Assembly: GCA_029876055.1 (NCBI GenBank)
Contig: CM056874.1
Location: 3,348,001-3,412,000 of the forward strand
DNA from: Madurella fahalii
Lineage: Eukaryota > Ascomycota > Sordariomycetes > Sordariales
Direction of reading: 5' to 3'
Length of the DNA stretch: 64,000 nucleotides
Shown here: in pieces, positions 22,229-35,273 of the stretch
How the letters are laid out: each line of letters begins with the position of its first letter
Numbering within the stretch: position 1 is the first letter of the stretch
Position numbers and translations under genes: made by a program
The notes under the pieces: model-generated
Told to the model about the DNA's origin: nothing
The model's database searches: none
The model's input: only the letters and a program-made list of their open reading frames with translations

Positions 22229-25200
22229 TCACTTCGCCCCGCCCGGCGCATCCGGATGGCTCTCATCCAACCTCTTCCTCCAGTCCGCCAGGCTCTCGCT
22301 CAGGCCCAGGCTGGCGCTCTCATCCTTCTTCATCACCACCGGGTTGGCCTCGAAATCAAACGTGTTGCTCAGCCGGTAGTTCTTGTTCGTCGCCTCCCAG
22401 TGGCTCCGGAGCGTCTCGAGCTCGTTTGCAAGGTTATCCAGCGCCGTCGAGTTCCGCGCGTCCATGCCCATGCCGCCCCCGTACATGCTCTCAACCGTCT
22501 CGGTCGACTCCTGCCGCATGTGGCCGCGGCTATGGCCGCCACCGTTGGTGTTGCCAGCTGCAGCACCACCGGCACCGGCAGCACCCCCGCCCATGGCTGC
22601 GGCGATAGCCTCCGAGTTCAAGCTCGGCGCTTGGCGGCTACGGCGCCGGTAATTATCGACGCTAAGCTCGACTTGGTCGAGAAGCGTGCTGACCTTATGC
22701 TCGGCGTCCTGGGCGCGGCGCTCGAGCAGGGCGTTCTCCTGCTGCAGCTGGTCGAGGTCCTTCTTGGAACTCTCGAGACGGCGGATGGCCTCCTCGGTAC
22801 TGTGGATAGCTGCGTCACGGTCCTTCTGCGCCTCGGCAAGCTCCTGCCGGATCGTCTGCACCTGCTGCTCGAGCTTGGCCGCTGTACCCTGCAGCTCGGT
22901 CTGTAACCTGTCGATCTCGGCTTGGAACTTCTTCTGCTGCGTCTCCCAGTTTGATGGGACGTCTTTGGGCGCCGAGTTCTCCATGGTCTCAAGCTTGTCT
23001 TCAAGATCTACGAGCTGCTCTTTCAACCGGTTATTCTCCGTCTTGTAGCGCGATAGCTGATCTTTGAGCTGTTTCAACATCTTCTCGGTACCCTTGACGT
23101 AATGCACGGCTGACTGATAATCGTTCTCGAGCTGCGCGAGTTTCTCGCGGTACGTCAACTCGGACTCCTGCGCCTTGGTCGCGGCTTGTGCCCTGGTCTC
23201 TTCGAGCGCGTTTCGGGCGGTGGTGAGTTGTTGCTCAAGCTCGCGCAATCGCATCTGCTCGGGTGAACCTTCACGAGGGCTAGCGCGGGGACTGTTGCGC
23301 GACCGGGCGGCCGACGTAGGGGAGATGCCCCGCTCGCTGAGAATATCCTTCAGCGTGTTGTGCTGGACGAGCATAGCATTAGACTCGAGCTGCTGCTTAG
23401 CCAGCTGCTGCTTGAGTTCCGAGTTGGCGGCTTGTAGGGATTGTGTGTCCCTGAGAGCGTTCTGGAGTTGTCGGCGGATTGAGACGCCCTCACGGCTGGC
23501 CTGCTCTTGGTAAGCCTCCAAGCCAGCGATTCGCTCTTCCGCACCCCGTAACCGATCTGCTGCGGTGTCGGCTTCCTGTTGGTACTTCTTGACCAGGGCA
23601 TTAGCCGCGTTCAGCTGTCCCTGCAGAGCTGCGATCCGTTCATGGTCGCCCTTCTCAGGCTTAGCAGCATCCTTGGCCGAGATCTTCTCCAGACCGGCCA
23701 AGACAGCCTCGCGATGCAGCCGCGCCTCATTGGCATGCTGTTCCGCAAGCTCCTCCGCGTCCCTCAAGCGTTGTGTCGCCGCAACCAGCTCCGCCGTCCG
23801 CGCTTCGTGCTCGGTTTTGAGCTTGCTCAACTTCGACTCAATCTTCTCCCTGAGGGCCCGCTCCTCATCCAGTTTCTTCTCCAGTAGGGCCTTAGTTTCA
23901 GCAGAAGCGGCCAGCGCCCCACGCAGGGACTCAAAGGTCTCGGCATGCTCCTGCGAGCTTCCAACAGCGTCGTTATACTTCTCCTCAAACTCAGCCTTCT
24001 CGACGCGTAGCAACTCTGCTGCTGCCACAGCTTCCGCGGCCGCAACGGACTGTTCCCGAGCCTCTCGCTGAGCCATATGCAATTCTGCCTTGAGGTGCTC
24101 GACTTCGGATGCGTTTTGTTGTTTGTAGTTTTCGAGGTCCGTCATCCTCTTCTGTGCCGCGTTGGCAGTGTCGTCTGCTAGCTTCCGCGCCTTTTTCTCC
24201 GCCTCGTACTCGGAACTGATGCGCTCCAACTGGTCCTGAAGCTCTTTCTGCGTGTTGAGTGCATAAGCAAGCTTCCTGCTCATCTCCGCGACACGATCCT
24301 CCGTATCCCTTTCGCTGTCGAGTTGCGGCGTACTGCTTGCACTCCCTGCCCGCGCGGCTAGCTTAGCCTTGGCATAGACGGCCTCCTGAATGGCGACATC
24401 TCGTTGCTTCTCGGCCTCAGCGATCTGCTTGGCTGCTAAGACCGCCTGCTTGTCAACAGATGCTTGGACATTGGCGAGCTCGGTCCGCATAGCAAGCAGC
24501 GCCTCGATGAGCGGCTTGTCATCGTCGTCGAACGTCTCGGTGGCCCGGCCGTCGAGTAGAGGGCTCAGGGAGGCGTTGGGCACGTAACCTGCCTTCCGTG
24601 CCAGTTCCAGCTCTGAGGCATACCAGGCATTGCGGTTCCTTGCGGAATCAAGTTCTTTCAGCAGGGCAACAGTTTGGGAATTTCTGGTTGAAGATCTCCG
24701 ACCCAGAGGGTTGCTATTCTGCCGAGTCGGCGGCGGCGGAGACGTAGGTCGGGGCACGGCCTGTTTGAGAGCCGGCTCAGTCGAGCTGTCGACAGACCCT
24801 TGACTTCGGCCTTGCTTGGAGGGCTTCGGCTTTGACGCCTCGGGACCTTGCGTCTCGGCTTGCCTGGGAGCAAGCTGCGGAGAGTTCTGTGCCGGTGGGG
24901 TACCTCTCCCGTTTGCAGCGAGGCTCTCCCCTTCCCTAAGAGCTGCCACCTGCTGTGAAATGGGCGATGTCACTGGGGACGCGTGAGGTTGATCGGGCCG
25001 TTCTAAGGAAGCATTTCTTGCACGGGGAGCTGTTGCACCGGGCCCTGGCTTCGGCGGCTGCCCTTGCGGTGGTGGTCCGGCAGGCGGTGCCGGCCCAGCG
25101 GACCTAGGAAGCCTAGAGGCACCGTTGGGGACACCATTTAGCGAACCCATTTCGGCGCCAGTTGGAGACCGAACTCCAGCTTGCCTCTTAGCGTCGGGAG

Positions 25201-26835
25201 GGCCGTTGGAGCCGTCGCGCGGGGGCATGTTACGGACGGCGTTCTGGGCTGTGAGGTCGCTGGGCCGTCTCACCTGGTTCCTAGGTACGTTCTGGTTGGC
25301 CCCTGAGTCGTTCGGATAACGAATTTTCGTCGTATCCAAGCAGTACACAAGCGCCAAATCATTGACAGCAGTTGCAGCGGAGCTAGGTTCTCCGCCTACA
25401 ACCACAATCGTCTTGCCTACTGCTGTCATGCTGTGCCCTGATCTCGGCGAGGGCGACGGCCCCATGTTCTGAAAGGTGTACCAGCGGCGAGTGGTGATCC
25501 TAAACGCTGCCAAATCACCTAGGTCGGCTCCTTCCTCGGTGCGGCCTCCAAAAACATACATGACATCGTCGACGAGCGCTGCGGCATGGCCTTCCCGGGG
25601 AGAGGGGATGTACCCTATACAGTCCAGCTGGGACCAGAGGTTTGTCGTGGGGTCATAGCACCAGACATCGTTAAACCACTGGAAGCCATTTGTGCCACCA
25701 AACCTGCATAGTCTCAGCAACGGGCACTGTAAAGGCCTAGGCCGAGGATACTCACAGATACAGCTTGTCATTGAAGGTTACCATCGAATGGTTTGTCCTG
25801 GCCGGAGGAGCTTTGCCCTGCGGCGGCCCCCCGTTGTCAGTGCTAGGCAGGAGCATTTCCCAGCGATTGTTGGGCATCTGTAGCTGATTCAAATCGAAAG
25901 CTGACAGGTCGTTCATAAAATACCCTTCCACCTGGCCGCCAAATATGTAGATTTTGGAGCCGAGGATGTTCAACGAGTGCCCGTAACGCCCGCTTGGCCG
26001 GGGGCCAGCAGGCAGCGCTCTCGACCATTGCCTCGTCGCTGTGTATCGTTAGCGAACTCGGCGAGCAACCATGCAACCATGCTTTCGGTCTTACATGTAT
26101 TTAACAGGTAGAGGGTCTCATCGAGGACATCGGTTTCTTCGATCTTGGTGTCTCCGCCAAAGACGATGAATGCATTCCCAACCAGCAGACTAGCATGGCC
26201 AACTCTCGGACCAGGGCCCTCAGCAGTAGTTGCAAGCGGGTAGCAGGCCATGTTCGCACCAGCCTCGATCAACCACAAGTCGCCCTTCACCGTGGAGCTG
26301 TTTATTAAGCCGCCCATGACATAGATATCGCCCTCTTTAGACGATACCGAGTTGACAGCGGCGCCGTATCGGGGAAACGGACTCGGGTGGGATGAGGTGT
26401 AAGTTAACCTCCGTTGAGACCAAGGATAGAGCGACGCATTCGGATTTGCGGCCAATTGTGCCGGCGGGCCGCGGAACTACGAATAACTACATGTTAGATA
26501 GCGCACCGGCGCAGCAAGCGGAATGATAGATGGATGAATATCTCGAGGGAATAAGAACGCACCGGCGGCTCGCCTGGTGGCCCCTGGGGTTGCTGCATCT
26601 GGGGCGGTGTCTGTTGCTGCTGATCCAGGCTCTGGCCTCGCTGGCGGGCGTAGGGTTGATCTGGGCTCCCCATGCTGCCGTCGTTATCGAGAGAATTGAG
26701 ACTGCCAGTCGGTGTCGATCGTGAGCCCTTCTCGTCTCTCACGCGCGCAGCCGCGCCTCCCATCGACGAACCCGGTCCATCTCGACTCGCGAGTGCCCTG
26801 TCCTGATTTTTCTTCGACTTGAAAAGGAAGGCCAT
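22229..26835 (-). CDS. TEA1: Tea1/TeaA-type cell-end marker: kelch propeller plus long coiled coil
   Basis: Four exons: 26835-26563, 26476-26095, 26038-25756 and 25703-22229, 1470 aa. After a basic, Ser/Gln/Pro-rich N-terminus come about six kelch repeats (residues 110-420), recognised by repeated GG doublets in YVMGG, IVFGGDT, YIFGGQV, FGGTNG and YVFGGR. A proline-rich linker (about 430-650) leads to a very long heptad-rich coiled coil (about 655-1380) full of E/K/Q/L. Tea1 proteins ride microtubule plus ends to hyphal or cell tips and recruit polarity factors and formins. The order of kelch propeller then coiled coil, and the size, match that family rather than other kelch proteins. The exon joins restore the kelch repeats exactly (for example KLYLFGGTNG). 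Confidence 0.93.
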
Positions 26836-29587
26836 CGCGGATTGCTAGAGCCGCTCGCCAGGCTACAGGTCCGCGGCTGATGCTGGCAGAGCGTTGGGAC
26901 GCCGGATGGTTTCGCTGGGCCACTGGCTCACAAGCAGCTGCACACTCTTCAATTGACCGGACAGGCGTCGGTGCCGGGATGGGGATAGTGCGGGAGCGAG
27001 CGACGAGCGGTGCTAGCGTGTGGATGTCCGGGCTCGCTAGAAGGGCGGGGGAGACGTGCGGATGTCGGTGATGGAGTCGACGCTCGATTTCGAGGATGGC
27101 TGGGAGAGCATCGGTCTCTCGTGGTGGAGCCGGCGCAGCAGTTGGATTTGGGGTGTTCAACCTCCTGTCTTATTTTTTTTTTATGAGAGGGGGTTCCCTG
27201 TCAGCACCTGGAACCGTTCGACAGCGCCCAACAAGAGGAGAACGTCCAGAGAAGCCGTATAAGCAAACAAAAACTACAGCGGAGTGATGAAAGAGGTGCT
27301 GCGACACGGGCAGCCCGAAGCGCAGAGAGCTATGTCCAATGCGACTAGGATGAAGGCCGGTGTGAAGAGAGGATGAACGAACCTGGCGCCGGGTTCAAGG
27401 GCGTCGGGGCGTGCAGCAAGCTAACGGCAGAACCACGAGGGATTGAAGGAACAGGTGGAAACTCAATCAGCGCAGCCCAACGAGCACCACGCTCCCCCGT
27501 CGCCTCACTGAACGTTAGCCAATCAAAGCCGGGTTTTTGGCCCCTGCCGCCCACCTCGGGCTCACAAAAGGGGGCAGAGAGCAGCGCTCAGGGGTTGCCG
27601 CTCTTCCAGAAGGCGAGATCTGGGGGCCGTCCAGCTGCTGCGTAAGGTATCCCCGCTGGGCTCAGCGTATCCAGCTATCAGCCCGGCACAGTGAGGCAGA
27701 GCAGAGCAGAGGCGCTGACGGAAAATCTCAATTTTCGCCAATCCTGATGCTATTAATGGAGCAAGTACGCAATCACGTCAACGCTTCACCAGAGGGCTGG
27801 TACATTTCACACCGAACACATCGTCGAACTCGGGAATGCGAGCCCAACCACCTTAGTACTGAGAAACCTGCCGACGCATATCCCGGCCCCCCATCCTCAG
27901 AAAAAAAATCCTGTCCTGCAGTACGACCAAAGCGACACAAGTCAGCGAAATTGTTGGTGGCGCCGGCTGTTACTGAAGGATCGATCGATTGCAACAAGAC
28001 CTTGTGCCCGGCGCCGATACTGAGCGCATGCCGTTTGGTCCCGGCGGATGCAAATCATCATACATGCGGACCATCTCCACAACTCAATGCTACCTACCCC
28101 ATCTTCGGTTAGTAGGAGGGCCGCTCCGGCCCAGGGTCGGCGCGGCGGTTTCGGTGAGTTGCGGAGCGCCGTTCTTTATCAGGCCGAGCTGTCGCGCACG
28201 TGGTTTGGAGTCGTATGTCACAAGGCGTTAAAGATGGCGGCGGCACAATCAGCGTGCTATGCCATTCTTGCCATTTTGCGGCTGTCGCCCAAGATGCACA
28301 CAGCAAAGGGAGGTTCAAAAAAGCCGGCAGCGGAGGGTGACATTCGTCCCTTCGGACCCCAGCCTGATTGTTTCATGTTTCTTAGCGCCCAGTGGTAAAG
28401 CTCTTGGGTCTCAGAGCACGGACCACCGGACAGTCAGCTGCATAGGAAGAGATTGGGAGTGGTTAAGGTGGCCCTTGGCACCTTATTATAGCATCTAGTT
28501 CTCCATATTGATATGGGGCTTTCATCCTGGCTGCTTTTCACTCTGCAGACCTCTGCAATGCTCCAATTTGACCTATGCTAGATGATCTTACTGGGTTCAT
28601 GGTTACGTTGCCGTCAATGCGGGTTTGGATTCACACTTTTGCGAACATGTGATCTGACCAGAGCAACTTAGAGACATAGCCCTGGCGGGATTAATTCAGG
28701 ATAATAAAACTGATATTTAGTTTGAAGCAAAACTGACCAATGTATTATATTTTATATGTCCCACGGTTCGCTTACAAGGCAGATAAGGCTGTAAACTGTG
28801 CAACCAAATCATAATGTTGAGTGTACTCCAGTCGACCTGAAGCTGCAGATCTCCGCCTTGCAGCACCTCCGCTTCTTGTGTTTGCGCGGGGTCACAAATC
28901 AGACCTGTGCAGAAACCGCTCCTTCAGTGCAGGTACTCCGTAGTATCCAGTGCATGTTGCAGCAGTTCTACGCATCTGAAATGCCGAGTTCGGAACGAAC
29001 CTTGCCACTTACGCCACGGGTTCCGTTACCAATCATGCCAAGCGTCACGTGCGCTGCCAGTGGTTCGAGAGAGCAAGGCAAGCTTCCAGATGAGGCTGAG
29101 AGTTTGCCCTGCAAGCGTGCTCCGCCGGGGTCCACACCGCTTTTGCTAGCCGAGTAGCGCAAAGGCCAAGGGGCACCTGTGCACATCTCGACGTCAACGC
29201 CAAACACGCCTCGACCGAGTCGGATCGTTTTGAGTGCATTTCTGAATCCCACTTACCAGCACAAAACAAGAGCAAACAAAGTTTCGCTTTCGTGGACGTG
29301 GACAGCCACGGGGCTATATCATTTCCAGCTGATCCTTGATGCCTAGGCTACCGACCTAGGCAGTAACGCTGCGCGGATTCGCGTCGACATCATCGCTGTA
29401 ACTGCAAGCCTCCCACTCCTAGAATTATCTGGATCTCTCGACGCCGACCAGCCACCGGCACCATCGCACAGTTGAGAGCACTGCGATTGCGGGATCGCCG
29501 CCCGCTAACCTCCAGTCTTGTCTAGCGCCGGACAAGGAACGAACAATAAAGCTCTGGAACATGGTTGTCCGTCAGTCCTAGCCCACC
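26836..29587. other. Long divergent intergenic region between TEA1 and KOG1
   Basis: 2.75 kb separating two divergent growth-control genes. Several open frames exist (for example around 27537-28112) but lack coding bias, motifs or conserved splicing. The part near 28500-28800 is visibly more AT-rich. No repeat family or RNA gene was recognised; it probably holds long promoters and 5' UTRs. Confidence 0.55.
29561..29581 (+). other. Short upstream ORF of KOG1
   Basis: A six-codon frame (MVVRQS) ends in TAG only six bases before the KOG1 start codon. Whether it lies in the mRNA depends on the transcription start, which is unknown. Confidence 0.45.
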
Positions 29588-32500
29588 ATGACGGCTCTCT
29601 CTTTCCAACCCCCCCCGCAGCCGTCCCAGTTTGGTCGTCGGCAGAACGTGGCCCAATTCTCGAGGAACACCACAACGGCAGCGTCGGCAGCCTCGTCTCC
29701 TGTTCGCAATCCCGGGTCATTCCCACGCCAAACCGTTCTTGCCATGTCACAGCTGCATGCTCAGTATGCCGAGGCTACAGCTCCGCACACCGAACAGAAT
29801 GGAAGCATCCGTTCCGTGTCTCCCGGCCATCCTCCCTCGCGACCCGGCCAGCCGACTGTTAACGGCAGGCGTAGAAACACATCTCCAGCGCCGGCTCCAC
29901 GACGGCCCTCAAGCGCCCCAGGCGACCACCAGGCTGGCTATTTGACACATCCCGTAGATGGCGGGCGTAGCGACGAAGAACATAGCGCCGCCGTCGCAAG
30001 ACCGGCGAAGCCGCCACTACTCCGATCTAAAAGCGAACGCGGTATTCGCCACGAGGAGGCAGAAGTTGCCGACGAAGAGCATTACGAGTGGGGTGCAAGG
30101 CATGGCTTTGAGGATCACTACCAGTCCGAGGACATCATCTCCCAGCTTGCAAATGTAAGTCATCGCGTTATTCCTTGCGTCATGGCCGCCCATCCGCGCA
30201 CATGACCATGCGGTGATTGGGTAGCCAGTGCGCCCATGGCTCCCTATCCACGTATTATTGTAGCCGCCGCACCTCCCAGTTGGCAACTCTCTTCATCATG
30301 GACCGCAGTTTCTTGTGCACATCCAATGGGAACAAGGGGATCGCAACAAAGGTGTAGACAACGAAGATGAGACAATATGCGCTAACGGCGTCTAGAATTG
30401 GTATATGTATTTCACAGACAAGCGGCACGAATCAACCGGGAAACCCAAGAGCCCCGCTTTCGAGATCCAAGATTGGCGGATGCGAGACCGACTCAAGACG
30501 GTATCTGCCGCCATTGCCGTGTGCCTGAATATTGGTGTCGAGCCACCTGACCAATTGAGGACCACCCCTGGTGCGAAACTTGAGGCCTGGCAAGACCCAA
30601 CCATCCCTCCGGTGGGCAAAGCCCTCGAGAACATCGGCAAGTCTCTGCAAGCACAGTATGAGACGCTCGCCATTCGAACGCGATGCAAACAGTATCTGGA
30701 CCCCTCCATCGAGGAAACAAAGAAATTTAGCATATCTCTCCGGCGAAATGCCAAGGACGAGCGTGTGCTCTTCCATTACAACGGCCACGGCGTCCCCAAG
30801 CCGACTGCTTCTGGTGAGATCTGGGTGTTCAATAAAAACTACACCCAGTACATCCCGGTCTCATTGTATGATCTCCAACAATGGCTTCAGGCGCCCACAA
30901 TCTTTGTGTGGGACTGTTCCGAGGCAGGGAACATCCTCAAGAACTATCACAAATTCGTCGAGAAGCACGAGCAGGAGGAGGACGAGCAGGCGGCCAAGGA
31001 CCCCAACTACGAAAAGATGAACTTCCGTCCATACATCCACCTGGCTGCTTGCGACGCCAAAGAAAACCTCCCGACAAACCCTCAACTTCCGGCCGACCTC
31101 TTCACTTGCTGCTTGACGACGCCCATTGAGATGGCCCTATGGTTCTTCGTCCTGCAAAATCCCCTCAAAACCGACCTTACTCCTGACAGAGCAAAGAAGT
31201 TAGGCGGCAGGCTACAGGAACGGAGAACTCCCTTAGGAGAGTTGAACTGGATTTTCACCGCTATTACCGATACTATCGCGTGGACGACTCTTCCCCGGCC
31301 CCTGTTCCGCAAGTTCTTCCGGCAAGACCTAATGGGTAAGTTGGCCTACCCCGCGTCCCATTTCCTCGCCTTTTCCGGGAATGATACTATGTCGCCTACG
31401 CTTTGCTGACTCTGTTGCTCCCAGTCGCGGCGCTTTTCCGCAACTTCCTACTCGCACAGCGCATCATGCCTGTCTACGGGTGCCACCCGCAATCTTTCCC
31501 GGAGTTACCCGATACTCGGCAGCATCCTCTCTGGGACAGTTGGGACCTTGCTGTTGACATGGCCTTGGCACAGCTGCCCATGCTGGAGAGGAAGGAGTCT
31601 GAGGGCATCCCCTACGAGTACGTCAACTCGACGTTTTTCACGGAGCAGCTCACCGCTTTCGAGATCTACCTGACGAGGGGGGACGCACTCTCGCAAAAAC
31701 CCCCAGAGCAGCTTCCTGTTGTGCTTCAGGTCCTCCTCAGCCAGCAGCATCGGCTAAGGGCCCTGATTCTACTGGGCAGGTTTCTCGACCTCGGCCCGTG
31801 GGCCGTACAGCTGGCCCTAAGTATCGGCATATTCCCTTATGTTCTGAAGCTGCTGCAGTCAGCCGCCCAGGAACTGAAGCCGGTCATGGTTTTTATCTGG
31901 ACCCGCATACTGGCCGTCGATATCTCGTGCCAGCAGGACCTGATTAAGGACAACGGCTACACCTACTTTGCGGCCATTATGAAACCGCAGGAGACCTTCC
32001 CGGTGGTCGGTGTGATGGTTTTGGACGAGCACAAGGCCATGTGCGCCTTTATTCTGGCCATGCTGTGCAAGGGGTTCAAGGCGGGCCAGATTGTCTGCAA
32101 CTCAACCGACATCATGACCTACTGCCTGCAGCACATCACGCATCCGGAAAACCCTCTCCTCCGGCAGTGGTCGTGCCTTTGCATTAGCCAGCTGTGGCGG
32201 GATCTCCCGGAAGCAAAATGGAGAGGCATCCGGGAAAATGCTCACCTCAAGCTCTCGTTCCTGATCAGGGACCAATGTCCCGAGGTCCGCGCCGCCATGG
32301 CTCACGCCATGACGACGTTTCTCGGCATTCCCGACCTGACAGACGAGGTCGCTAGGATCGAAGAGGGAATCGCTTGGGCCATGCTCGAGCTGGTCAACGA
32401 CGGCAGCCCCATTGTCCGAAAGGAACTCCTTGTCTTCTTCTCCCATTTCGTGCTACGCTACGAGAGCAAGTTCTTGGTTGCTGCGTATGAGCAACTCTTG

Positions 32501-34401
32501 GAGGAGAAAGAGTACCTGCTGTTCCCTCCGCCAGAGGACGGTATGGATCACAAGATGGGGCTGCACTATGCGCGGCGCGAGAACCGCGAGAGAGATGGCA
32601 CCATCAAGCCCACTGCGTTCGGTGTGGCGCATGATTCAGTGTTTGCGGCATGCTGGAAGCACATCAACATCCTGAGCGTCGACCCCCATCCCGAGGTTCA
32701 GAGAGATGCCACCATCATCTTGGACTACGTCCACCACGCACTTCTGCATTCGCCTGTCGCTGCGCAAGCGCAGGCTCTCATGGATGAAATTCTCAAGCGC
32801 GCCAAGAAGGTATCAAGAGGCGACATGAGCCAGAGAAGCAGCGGAATTGGCACGCGTACTGCTGTCGCGCAGCCCATGCCATCACCCGGCCTTCTCAAGC
32901 GGACCGCCAGCTACCTGTTCGGGCCATTTATGGGGACCTTGGAGGGTTCCTTAAGTGCTCCGGCAACCCCGCCTCCGACACCAGGACTGCAGCGGACGCT
33001 GTCTCAGCGGAGTCGTAAAGGGCTGAGCCTCGAGAACGCCCCCCCGGAGCAGTACGATCAGGTCGCGTCTCCAGCGAACTATCACATTGCGAACGAGCCG
33101 CTGTGTGCCGACTACAAGGAACGCAAGCTCGGCGAGGTACCCACCCTCCCTTTGGTGAGTACCTTCCTTGACTGGTCAGCCGAGTACTTCCGGGAGCCGC
33201 AAATGAAGTCGCCCGAGGCTGAAGAGCCCGGAAGCCACGAGTATAACGAGCGGCTCTGGCGCCGGTCTCGCAACGAGGCTGTCTTTAGGGAGACGCAGCC
33301 CCAGAAGACGCATGCCAGAACGCACAAGTGGAACAGCCAGATTGGCGTAATCAGCAACGGCGCCCAGCCAGCCAAGATGACGTTCCACCAGTTCGAAAAC
33401 AACGTCGCAGTGGCCGACGACGGAAACACCATCACCATCTGGGACTGGAAGCGTAACGTCCGCAAGAGCCGCTTCTCCAATGGCAACCCAGAAGGGTCAA
33501 AGATCTCGGACATGCGCTTCATCAATGAAGATGACCAGGCTCTCCTTATGACGGGTTCCTCGGACGGTGTCATCCGCATCTACCACAACTATGACAGCGA
33601 CGAGGGTGTGGTGCTTGCCTCGTCGTGGCGCGCACTGACCCATATGGTGCCCTCCAACGTCAACTCGGGCATGGTCTTTGACTGGCAGCAGGTGAACGGC
33701 CAGGTGCTTGTAGCGGGTGACGAGCGCGTCATACGCATCTGGAACGCCGGCCACGAGATGTGCACGCACGAGATACCCGCCCGGTCTGGCTCATGTGTGA
33801 CGTCGCTTACGTCGGACCAGATGACGGGTAACATCTTTGTCGCCGGCTTCGGGGACGGCGCGATCCGCGTCTTTGACACACGGATGAAGCCGCAGGAGAC
33901 GATGGTGCGCAAGTGGAAGGACGATGATAGGCAGTGGGTGAGGTCGGTGCACATGCAACGCGGCGGGCAGAGGGAGCTGTTGTCAGCGAGTCGGAACGGG
34001 AAAGTGCACCTGTGGGATATCCGCATGGAGCAGCCTCTGAAAACTTTCCAGACGACCAAGGATGTGTTGAGGACGGCGAGCACGCATGAGCACTTGCCTG
34101 TCTTTGCTGTGTAAGTGGTTCCATTGGCAACCTACCCCCCTTTTTATCTTCTAAGATCAGAGGCTTATTTTATGGTTTGAATAGCGGCACGTCTGCACAC
34201 CTTGTCAAGGTCTTTGATTTTGACGGGCACGAGCTCTCTCGCCTCGAGCCATATACGAGCTTTTTGCAGGGCCACAAGGGCACTCCGATCGCCGCCACTG
34301 CTTTCCACCCGCATCACATGGTGTTAGGGTGTGCCGCACGGGGAGACAATTATATTAGCCTCTTTGCTTGTGGCAACGAGAGGGTTGGCCCATTCTTCTG
34401 A
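29588..34401 (+). CDS. KOG1: Raptor/Kog1, TOR complex 1 scaffold subunit
   Basis: Four exons: 29588-30154, 30396-31335, 31425-34110 and 34185-34401, 1469 aa. A disordered Ser/Pro-rich N-terminus (about 190 residues) precedes the Raptor N-terminal caspase-like domain (HYNGHGVPKPTASGE and IFVWDCSEAGNI). HEAT-type helical repeats follow (region around VVLQVLLSQQHRLRALILLG and IRDQCPEVRAAMAHAM). From about residue 1080 a seven-bladed WD40 propeller is seen, with units such as ITIWDWKRNV, MTGSSDGVIRIYH and KVHLWDIRM, and it ends LFACGNERVGPFF. Raptor presents substrates to TOR kinase and couples nutrients to growth. Intron 1 (30155-30395) is unusually long for this window at 241 bases. A GTGAGT near 33153 lies in conserved coding sequence and is not used. 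Confidence 0.96.
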
Positions 34402-35273
34402 TACTTTGTGTTTTCCCCCCTTTTCTAGACCATCAATTCTTATTACGGCGTCTGGGCGAGTGAGCAGAGAGGCATTGGGCTTGGGCCAGAAGGATACCTC
34501 GAGCGTTTATGGGACACGTCAACGGGGTGGTGTTTCTGGGAGGCATTTTCAGTTCCTTCACGTCCCCTTTGGTGAGCTGCTAGAGACAAAGAGATACGGC
34601 TTACACTAATATAGCAGTAATGATTTCTTCTTCTGTTCCTGCTGCTATTATCTCCTCGTGGCTTGCATCTAATGGCATGGCATAGCATAACATGGCACGG
34701 GATATGGACATGTACATGGTAATATTCGATCCGGGGGGGCTTTTTCGGTTAGCTTCGTTATTGTGATAGTTCATTCCTGCCTCACGAGATATCTGGAGAA
34801 GTACTGTGTGTACATATCTCAATTATTTGAACAATGAGAGAAACATCGTTCGTTCGTGTGTGTAGCATGTCGAATCTCCTAACTGGAATTCCACGGGGAT
34901 CACTAAGCGAAGTGATACCTATTAGTAGTTTGGGCGTGTCGCATAGCCCCTCTCAGATCAGCTTAAATGCGCCCGAGGTGGCAACGACCGCAGACGGGCG
35001 GATCCTTGCCCTCACAACCCGCTTTTCCAAGCCCTCATCAGAAAGATCAGGTCCGGGAACGAGCATTAGGCTTCTGTCAAGCTGCCTGGGCCCACGCCGC
35101 CACTGGACAGAGTGTTCCGCAAGATCTCCCATCCAATACAGTCCGTTCCCTCCGGGAGCGATCTGACTGGCTGGCCAGCTATGGTTCCCTCTAAACCGAA
35201 TTCGTGACATCACGTCGGTTGCTCACACCGAATGAGTCACATCCGCTACGCATCCGCTCTCCGCTCTCTCCTC
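34402..35273. other. Convergent 3' flanks of KOG1 and PLP2
   Basis: About 870 bases; AT-richer than the surrounding genes. No gene, RNA or repeat family is supported. Confidence 0.6.

Noticed and set aside
22157..22906. Plus-strand 249-codon open frame over TEA1
   Set aside because: Antisense to the coiled coil of TEA1; no motif or independent start context.
27537..28112. 191-codon open frame in the TEA1-KOG1 gap
   Set aside because: No conserved motif, odd composition and no splice partner; probably chance in GC-rich DNA.
33148..33200. Possible intron in KOG1 at GTGAGT
   Set aside because: The sequence across it (LPLVSTFLDWSAEYF) reads like conserved Raptor coding sequence and the frame stays open.
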